Source: a virus. Taken from it: DNA of 64,000 nt. Positions 57,816 through 64,000 of the stretch are shown here, piece by piece (position 1 is the stretch's first letter; the number at the start of each line of letters is the position of its first letter). The DNA is taken from the IMG/VR virus record IMGVR_UViG_3300027719_000004, positions 1 through 64,000 of that record; one strand, written 5' to 3'. Under the pieces are notes generated by a model. That model ran no database searches, was not told where the DNA came from, and saw nothing but the letters and a program-made list of their open reading frames with translations. A program made the position numbers and the translations under genes.

Positions 57816-58141
57816 GACTGTCTTCTGCCGGATACCATATATATGCCGATTTCGACGTTTTCGGCAGGTCGTACAAGTATGCATCTAATGAAGCTGGGGA
57901 TCAGCCTGATGCTGGGCTTCAGGAGGTAGCGTTACCTTCCCTGTTATTGGATTGTGTAGGGGGCGTAGATATAGACAGCATCGTAATTACTCCTGAAATC
58001 GCAGATCTTGATGTGCCTATTTCTGTATTCAATATGACTAGGTTTGTCACAACAAACGTATCCACGTTTGACATCGACGACTCTAATCACTCACTTGTAT
58101 TTACGGATATAACGAAAAAGCTGTTTATGGAGGAAATATGA
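57812..58141 (+). CDS. Hypothetical tail protein (109 aa)
   Basis: ATG 57812 overlaps the upstream TGA. Asp-rich C-terminus. No family. Confidence 0.5.
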   Translation: MRLSSAGYHIYADFDVFGRSYKYASNEAGDQPDAGLQEVALPSLLLDCVGGVDIDSIVITPEIADLDVPISVFNMTRFVTTNVSTFDIDDSNHSLVFTDITKKLFMEEI

Positions 58142-58770
58142 GTATTATATGGCAAAAGGGTTCTTCCTATACATACAAGTATTCGTCCCCCGACTACCCA
58201 GTGTTGGACGACGACTGGACAGGCAAGATGGATATTTATAGTCAGTACCCAAACGTATTAACCGCTACGGTACAGATGGTTCGCAGTGGCAACGATATGA
58301 TACTTAGTGTTTCCCTTGAAGATGTTTCTGCTCTGCAGGACGGTATGTATACCGCCGTATCAAGCATCACTAATGAGATCACCGGAGAGTCAGTAGGTTT
58401 GCTTGCGTATGTCACCGTGGCGGGAGTCAGCCTGCTGGTAGACAAGACATCCATAACAATGACGATCTTAAAAATAGACGGCACACCAGCAGGTAAAGAA
58501 ACTCGTACACTTACCAATACAGTAGATGGTGCTGTTATAACTCTTGGCTGGGATGGTGTGCAGGTTACAGCCTCGCACCCTGTGGCAGATGAAATATCAG
58601 GTGCTATCATCGGTACTGAAACCATATCCACAAAAACCAACGCTGCTGGCTATGCTCAGCTTGCTGTCATTAAGGGCTCAACTGTTACCGTGTCCTGCCC
58701 CTCTTTTGGCAAAACGGTAGAAGTCAATACCACCGGACTCGACACGATAGACCTTTCAACGCACTTCTAA
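58138..58770 (+). CDS. Tail fibre-associated protein (210 aa)
   Basis: ATGA overlap. N-terminal ~90 residues resemble the small beta protein at 10274; C-terminal ~110 residues are Thr/Val-rich and may be an Ig-like domain. Confidence 0.55.
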   Translation: MSIIWQKGSSYTYKYSSPDYPVLDDDWTGKMDIYSQYPNVLTATVQMVRSGNDMILSVSLEDVSALQDGMYTAVSSITNEITGESVGLLAYVTVAGVSLLVDKTSITMTILKIDGTPAGKETRTLTNTVDGAVITLGWDGVQVTASHPVADEISGAIIGTETISTKTNAAGYAQLAVIKGSTVTVSCPSFGKTVEVNTTGLDTIDLSTHF

Positions 58771-58781
58771 AGGAGTAACGT

Positions 58782-60074
58782 ATGGCTACCCTTCCCATAT
58801 TACCAGCCCAGCCAGAGGTAGACCCGTCTGGAGACTACGCCAGAGCGCAGGCGTGGGCTATGCTGCAAGCCAGATATGCCGACGCTGGCAACTACGCTGT
58901 CTGGGCAACACAAGTCCTTGAGCAGATGACCAACGAGCTGAAGGTCATCACCACCACCGATAACGTAAGCGGTGAGCTACAAAGCCTGCTTGATCTGCTT
59001 GGCAACGTACCGGCCTTTGACTTCAATGCCATTGCCGACTATGTGGCTCCAACAGCTCCGACCTATACCGCCATTCCGGGGTACACCGCACCAACGCTCG
59101 GCACTATCACAGCGGTTCCAGAACTGTCGTCCATTGTGATACCGGATACGCCGACTACATCGTTGGACTTCACCAACGTAGCTTTCACAGACACGTTGCT
59201 GACAAGCCTTAAAGCCCGCCTTGCTGCTGACATAGCCGGAGTGGAAGCTGCAGAAGCAGCCATGTTTGCTCGGCATGAAGGCCGTGTGGCTTCTGAGCGC
59301 ACCAAGGCTTACAACGAGATCACCACTCAGTTCTCTTCTGGTGGATGGGATATGCCGCCCGGAGCATTGCTTGCCAAGCAGACAGAGATGAACAACGAAT
59401 CCAGCAAACGCCTGACCGACGTGTCTGCTGATATTATGATGACCTCTGTTAAAGAGTCCCTGAACAGCGCCATGCAGTTACTGGATCTGTTGGGCAGGCT
59501 GCATGATAGTAATACCTTGCGTGACTTTGAAGATGCCAAGACCACCGCACAGCTTGCTCTGGACGGCTTCAAGACCACGGTAGAGGGCTTACTTGGCGTG
59601 GCACAGGTAGACAAAGCCCGCGTTGATGCGGTGGTGGCCTCAAACGATGGCACGGTGAAGCTGTATCTGGGACAGATCGAGGCACAGACCGCTCCGATGA
59701 AAGCCATTGCCGATTCCAATCAGTCGCAGGCTCAAGCCTACTCAGCCGCAGTGTCAGGAGCTGGAGCAGCGGTACAGGCGTCAGCAACTCCAGAAGAGCT
59801 GAAGTTAAAAGCTATGGGGGTGCAGGGAGATATTGCTGGCAAGGCTGCAAGCCTAGCAATAGAAGCCTCATTACGTGAGGCAACAGCTCAAATAGAAACA
59901 CTCAAGGGGCTTTCGCAATCTGCTATGCAGATGATCGCTTCTGCTATGAACAGCGTATCTAGTTCTACCAGCTTCGGGTTCGGTGGCTCTGCTGGTACGA
60001 GTTACGATGGTGACATCTCTACGAAGTCTGCCGATAAGCGGTACGCTATTGATAACGGTATAGCCCCAGCTTGA
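58782..60074 (+). CDS. Helical structural protein (430 aa)
   Basis: AAAGGAG site. Mostly helical and Ala-rich with coiled coils (residues ~180-350) and a Gly-rich end. Size and position fit an internal or tail-needle protein. Confidence 0.6.
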   Translation: MATLPILPAQPEVDPSGDYARAQAWAMLQARYADAGNYAVWATQVLEQMTNELKVITTTDNVSGELQSLLDLLGNVPAFDFNAIADYVAPTAPTYTAIPGYTAPTLGTITAVPELSSIVIPDTPTTSLDFTNVAFTDTLLTSLKARLAADIAGVEAAEAAMFARHEGRVASERTKAYNEITTQFSSGGWDMPPGALLAKQTEMNNESSKRLTDVSADIMMTSVKESLNSAMQLLDLLGRLHDSNTLRDFEDAKTTAQLALDGFKTTVEGLLGVAQVDKARVDAVVASNDGTVKLYLGQIEAQTAPMKAIADSNQSQAQAYSAAVSGAGAAVQASATPEELKLKAMGVQGDIAGKAASLAIEASLREATAQIETLKGLSQSAMQMIASAMNSVSSSTSFGFGGSAGTSYDGDISTKSADKRYAIDNGIAPA

Positions 60075-60136
60075 TAATGGTTGATGTTACACCCCAGAAG
60101 GAAGTATTATGCTGACAACATGTTTGGAGGTACTCA

Positions 60137-61759
60137 ATGGGAATCAATAAAGACGGATCTATACAGCTGGACGACAGCTCTATCACGGCTATGGATAACG
60201 CAACCAAGAACGGCTACAGCCCCTCTGAGGCGGCCAAGTTTGGTGTCTCATCCAGCAACACAGGATGGGTAGGTGGCACCCCAGACTCTACTCCAACTCG
60301 GCCAGCCATTACTTCCACTAGGGGTATGGGGGAGATACAGCATTACTCGGCACCGACAACCGACTACAACCAGCCTGTCGGCATGAGTGGCCAAGCAGCA
60401 GCCCTGACTGATCAAGGTTTCAAACAAATGCGCCTCAACGGCACTGGCACTCCCGGACTGGCAGCTGGCGGACAGCCTCCCAAGTCCAAAGCAGGTATCA
60501 TCCCCGGAAAACGTAACGACAAGGTTGCTGACGATACGTTGATCAAAGCCAAAAAGGGTGAGTACATTATCCCTACTGAGGCTCTTGACATATACGGGGC
60601 CGCCTTCTTTGATCGGCTCGTTAAACAGGCCAAGAAGATGAAAGGTGTCCCCGCAGTAGTCGGACCCAAGACTGGGAATACTGACAGTCAAGGTAGGAAA
60701 GACGCTGGGGCTGCAGCTAAGGCCAATGCACTGGGCTTCGCTAAAGGCGGCTGGTTTGGGGCTTTGGTCCCAGATGCCGATGGCACAGAATCTGGGGCTA
60801 ACGAAAGTACGGCAACCGCAGACAACCCGTACTCGGGCCCTGACCGTTCTGGGCGGACCATGTCTAAAGGAGAATACTATGCCTTGCCAGCCGACCAGCG
60901 ACCAATGTCTAGGTTCGTGCCTACCGCTTCCGCACCTGCCGCTGCCGCTCCGGCTCAAGCCCCAGCCGCAACCGCTCAACAAAAGCCAGCTCTCCCTGCC
61001 GCAGTACCACCGGTAGACAAAGACGCAGCAGCGTGGGCCCAGACAGAAAAAGACGACGCACTTGAGAAGTCAGCCTATGCCGCTGGCCAGAATAACCCAG
61101 CCATTAAGATGGATACCGTCAATCGCCCCACCTTCAATAGCCCTGTCAGGGAAGACGCAGCTGCCATGGCCAAGAGGCTACTTGCCAATTACCAAGGTGG
61201 ACCGGTCCTGCCTGAGCTGAGTATCAGGGACGCTGCATTTGTGGGTAAGGCTAACATGAACAACCCTAGCTACAAGAACGCTATGGCAGCGAAGGCCGTG
61301 CATGAGTCCAAGCTAGGAAACGCTCTCACCCAGTTCAAGGCACAGCAGGACGCAGCCATGAACAGCAATAAGGGTGGAGTAGATATGTACCAGTCTAACA
61401 ATGCCCTTGAAGGCCACAACAACGCAGCTACTTCACAGCTCTACGGCGCAGACAAGACAGCTGCTACTCACAAGTATACAGCAGACATGACTGCCTCTGT
61501 GGCAAACAAGAAGATGGCGCTGGATCAACAGACCGGCAAGGATGCCAAGCGGTCCGACTCCATAAAAGCCCTGAGCTCTCTGGTAGAGTCTGGTTCAAAA
61601 GAATTGGCAACAATGATGCCCGGACCAGAAAGGGATGCTGCTATAGCAAACCACAATAAGTACAAGGCCCAGCTTGCAGCATTGGGTGGCGGAGAAGAGC
61701 CAGCTAAAGCCCCGCCTGCTGGGGCTCCTTCTCTGGACAGCTTCAAGACAAAAAAATAA
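60137..61759 (+). CDS. Internal virion protein with repeat-type N-terminus (540 aa)
   Basis: TTGGAGGTA site. Central K-K-G-E-Y-I-I-P-T-E-A-L-D at ~138 is a domain found in podovirus internal proteins. Ala/Pro-rich linker ~280-295, helical end. Precedes the polyvalent gene. Confidence 0.6.
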   Translation: MGINKDGSIQLDDSSITAMDNATKNGYSPSEAAKFGVSSSNTGWVGGTPDSTPTRPAITSTRGMGEIQHYSAPTTDYNQPVGMSGQAAALTDQGFKQMRLNGTGTPGLAAGGQPPKSKAGIIPGKRNDKVADDTLIKAKKGEYIIPTEALDIYGAAFFDRLVKQAKKMKGVPAVVGPKTGNTDSQGRKDAGAAAKANALGFAKGGWFGALVPDADGTESGANESTATADNPYSGPDRSGRTMSKGEYYALPADQRPMSRFVPTASAPAAAAPAQAPAATAQQKPALPAAVPPVDKDAAAWAQTEKDDALEKSAYAAGQNNPAIKMDTVNRPTFNSPVREDAAAMAKRLLANYQGGPVLPELSIRDAAFVGKANMNNPSYKNAMAAKAVHESKLGNALTQFKAQQDAAMNSNKGGVDMYQSNNALEGHNNAATSQLYGADKTAATHKYTADMTASVANKKMALDQQTGKDAKRSDSIKALSSLVESGSKELATMMPGPERDAAIANHNKYKAQLAALGGGEEPAKAPPAGAPSLDSFKTKK

Positions 61760-61777
61760 CTTGTGGGAGCACAAACT

Positions 61778-64000
61778 ATGGGCTTCGATTATGAAGGCGC
61801 TAAGGCAGCAGGATATTCTGACGACCACATAGCAGACTACCTTGGGAAGAGCGAAGGGTTCGATGTAGCTGGGGCACGCAAAGCTGGCTACAGCGGTTCA
61901 GACATAGTCAAGCATCTCACGCAAAACAGACCCCCAGCCCCAGAAACTTCCTCCTTTGCCCGTCGTGCTCTGGGGGATACGGCTGTCTCTACTGTCAAGG
62001 GCGCTGTCGGTCTGGTCCAGTCTGGAGTAGGTATCGCTGACATAGCCACAGGTGGTCACGTCGGCAAGGCTATAGAAGACTATACTCCCATTCAGCTGAA
62101 ACAGACCCAGACCCTGCTTGACGATATGTATTCCCCTGAGCAAAAGGCTGCCAATCAGTATGTGGCAGACGCCAAAGGGTTCGGCGGAAAAGTTAAGGCC
62201 CTAATAGATCGTCCGTCTGTTGCTTTGCACGGTGCCATAGAATCGGCTCCTTCAATGTTGGGCGGGGCAGGAATAGGCCGTGTTGCTGCCAAGGTTGCTC
62301 CCAAGCTGGTAGGAGGTGCTGCAAATGCGTACAGAGCAGCCGCGCTTGGCGAAGGGGCTTACTCTGCTGGGTCACTGGCCGAGGGCATGCGTGAGCAGAA
62401 TGCTGAGGGCCTTCTTACTGCCGGTCAGGCCGCCGCTTCAGTATTGGGTGGCGTAGGTACTGGCGTTATAGGTGCCGCTTCAGGAAAGCTGCAAAAGAAA
62501 CTTGGATGGGATGATGTAGAAGCCTCGCTCATCAACAAGGCAGCTATCGGAGACAAGAAGAAATCACTTGCTACCCGCATGATCCAAGGGGGTGTATCCG
62601 AAGGTGCTATTGAAGAGATGCCCCAGTCTATGTGGGAAAAAGGTGCTGAGAATCTTGGCACTGGCAAGCAGTACACCGATGGTATGCTTGAGGCTGGTGC
62701 AGAAGGCCTTATCACTGGCGGACTTATGGGCGTAGGTGGTGGTGGTTACCAGCATCTGGCTGCCAAACAAGATAAGCAGGACTCCCCATTTACCCAAGAA
62801 CAGTTACGTGCAGCTGCCCGTGAGCAGTGGCCTGAAGCAAAGAATCTGACTGATGCCGAGGTTGACGCATTGGCTGCTCAACGTGGTGCCAAGATCAGGC
62901 AGCAACCGGTTGGCCCTGACACTGACATGTTGCAGATAGGCTATGACCCGCTGCTTGGCGACAAGTCCCGTGTTTGGGGCGAATCAGCTGCTATCTCCCC
63001 ATCAGCAAAAGACGTGATGCAGCCCATCAAGTTAACTGATGCCGACATACTAGGAGACACCATAGACGGTGAGTATGAGGATGTCCCCGCCCAGTTGGCT
63101 CTGCCAGCCCCTAAGCGCAACAACGCTATAATGGTTGACCCGGCCGGTAACGCATTGGCCGGAAGCGGAATGGCTGACCAACTCAAGCAACCCATTGAAG
63201 CTCTTAACGCACAGATGGCACAAAGGCAGGCCATACCTAATTCGGCAGCGAAGATAAATGCCATACCGGAAGCTAAAGGGACTCCCGATAAACTACAGGT
63301 AACCAACGCTGACCCCCGTCAGATGGCCATTAACACAGCTGACACGACTATTCATAACGGGCCAGCGAAAGATGGCAGCGCAACAGTAGCACCGACGCAA
63401 CCGGCCATACCTGTCTGGGATGCGTTGTCAGCACGACTGCAGCAGATTGACGCAGATCACCAATCTGGTTCTATGCCTGATGCCAGTTACAATGCCGCCA
63501 AGAAGAGTATCAACGTGGCAATGAGGAACGAGATCGAGCGGTTGCGGCTGGAGCACGCCAAGTCTCAGCTTGAAGCCAAGATGGCCCCCAAGCCTATCGT
63601 AGACCCGAGCGCACCGACACCATCCACCAAAGAAGTTGTGGGTGTTGAGGGATATAAACAAAAAGGAGACTCATCATGGCAAAAGGCGGATTCCCAATCG
63701 CAGCAGGAAAAGGCAAACCCAACCCCTTCGCAAAAGGTGGTGTATCCCCAGCAATCCCCGGAGGCAAGCCCTTCGGTGGAAAAGAAAAAGGCCCCTGCAA
63801 AAAAGGCGGTAAGAAGTAAAGCAGCACCAGCTGATGTGCCAAGTGCACAAACTGTAACGCCTCCGGTTGAGTCTACGCCGGAGGTAGCTGCTCCTAAGAA
63901 GCCCTCAAAGAAGACCGCCATATCCAAGTCAGCAGAAGCCCACAAGGCTAAACAAAAAGAGGTAGCTCCAGCTCCTGCTGAGGCCGTCAAGGAAGTTAAA
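61778..64000 (+). CDS. Polyvalent internal virion protein, N-terminal part (3' end outside window)
   Basis: ATG 61778; 741 codons are open to the edge. Residues 3-45 hold two copies of F-D-x-x-G-A-x-x-A-G-Y-S, a motif that begins many phage polyvalent proteins. Hydrophobic Ala/Gly segments follow at ~75-260. The end is Lys/Ala/Pro-rich. It is probably the start of the protein whose end lies at 2-4270, with a missing middle. Confidence 0.75.
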   Translation, partial: MGFDYEGAKAAGYSDDHIADYLGKSEGFDVAGARKAGYSGSDIVKHLTQNRPPAPETSSFARRALGDTAVSTVKGAVGLVQSGVGIADIATGGHVGKAIEDYTPIQLKQTQTLLDDMYSPEQKAANQYVADAKGFGGKVKALIDRPSVALHGAIESAPSMLGGAGIGRVAAKVAPKLVGGAANAYRAAALGEGAYSAGSLAEGMREQNAEGLLTAGQAAASVLGGVGTGVIGAASGKLQKKLGWDDVEASLINKAAIGDKKKSLATRMIQGGVSEGAIEEMPQSMWEKGAENLGTGKQYTDGMLEAGAEGLITGGLMGVGGGGYQHLAAKQDKQDSPFTQEQLRAAAREQWPEAKNLTDAEVDALAAQRGAKIRQQPVGPDTDMLQIGYDPLLGDKSRVWGESAAISPSAKDVMQPIKLTDADILGDTIDGEYEDVPAQLALPAPKRNNAIMVDPAGNALAGSGMADQLKQPIEALNAQMAQRQAIPNSAAKINAIPEAKGTPDKLQVTNADPRQMAINTADTTIHNGPAKDGSATVAPTQPAIPVWDALSARLQQIDADHQSGSMPDASYNAAKKSINVAMRNEIERLRLEHAKSQLEAKMAPKPIVDPSAPTPSTKEVVGVEGYKQKGDSSWQKADSQSQQEKANPTPSQKVVYPQQSPEASPSVEKKKAPAKKAVRSKAAPADVPSAQTVTPPVESTPEVAAPKKPSKKTAISKSAEAHKAKQKEVAPAPAEAVKEVK
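63676..63819 (+). CDS. Nested ORF: Gly/Lys-rich 47-aa protein
   Basis: AAGGAGACTCATC precedes ATG 63676. It lies in another frame inside the polyvalent gene. The protein is nearly all Gly, Lys, Pro, Phe and Ala, a composition like small DNA-condensing or virion proteins. Its ribosome site is as good as any in the window. Confidence 0.45.
   Translation: MAKGGFPIAAGKGKPNPFAKGGVSPAIPGGKPFGGKEKGPCKKGGKK

Noticed and set aside
60248-60982. 244-codon minus-strand frame
   Set aside because: Antisense shadow of the internal virion protein with Cys/Ser/Arg-rich composition.
1-64000. CRISPR array
   Set aside because: No series of regularly spaced direct repeats with unique spacers is present; the only near repeats are two-copy.
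1-64000. Joining the window ends into a closed circle
   Set aside because: The reading frames of the two partial polyvalent genes do not match across the direct junction, so the window is not a complete circle.

Overview
The window is almost entirely the genome of a temperate tailed phage with dense, overlapping genes. It is probably podovirus-like. I see a large terminase, a portal of about 715 residues, a scaffold, a major capsid protein, a connector, many tail or adhesin proteins and a giant polyvalent internal protein. I see no tail sheath, tail tube or tape-measure gene. The host is probably a Gram-negative bacterium, because there is a two-membrane spanin set with a lipoprotein. The attP core matches the 3' end of a bacterial tRNA-Cys gene. 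The host genus cannot be fixed from the sequence; Desulfuromonadales would be a guess.

Layout. (1) 1-4.3 kb: C-terminal part of a polyvalent protein, cut by the left edge. (2) 4.3-7 kb, plus: lysis cassette (M15 endolysin, holin-like protein, spanin-like proteins) with three Cys-rich microproteins. (3) 7-14.4 kb, plus: tail fibre and adhesin genes, including a LamG jelly-roll. (4) 14.38-14.67 kb: attP, with a tRNA-Cys core, paired arm-type repeats on both sides and a terminator. (5) 14.66-18.04 kb, minus: lysogeny block with an ADP-ribosylglycohydrolase, a winged helix protein, a tyrosine integrase and an HTH repressor. (6) 18.2-27.9 kb, plus: recombination and replication (YqaJ exonuclease, RecT, SSB, dNTP phosphohydrolase-like protein, Rha antirepressor, HNH, helicase, primase zinc domain, HU). 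Two intergenic stretches here look like structured RNAs. (7) 37.65-27.9 kb, minus: long early operon of small accessory genes, a MoxR ATPase/VWA metallopeptidase module with a repeated 14-bp element between genes, and a short stretch with integron attC-like sites. (8) 37.65-38.68 kb: about 1 kb of structured non-coding control region. (9) 38.7-41.9 kb, plus: HNH-AP2 endonuclease and small genes, ending in a ClpX zinc-finger protein fused to a DUF2829 (Tad2-type anti-Thoeris) domain. (10) 41.8-64 kb, plus: packaging, head and tail genes, ending in the N-terminal part of a polyvalent protein that runs off the right edge.

The attP lies between phage gene blocks rather than at a prophage border, so the sequence is of the free, circular or permuted form, or a cut from it. 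The partial polyvalent genes at the two edges may be the two ends of one giant gene. Their reading frames do not join directly, so some sequence would be missing between position 64000 and position 1.

The main points for a second look are the ClpX-zinc-finger/DUF2829 fusion, the attC-like cassettes at 30.4-31.3 kb, the attP architecture, the MoxR/VWA module with its repeated intergenic element, the ADP-ribosylglycohydrolase in the lysogeny block, three candidate structured RNAs, and several families of short repeated operator-like motifs.
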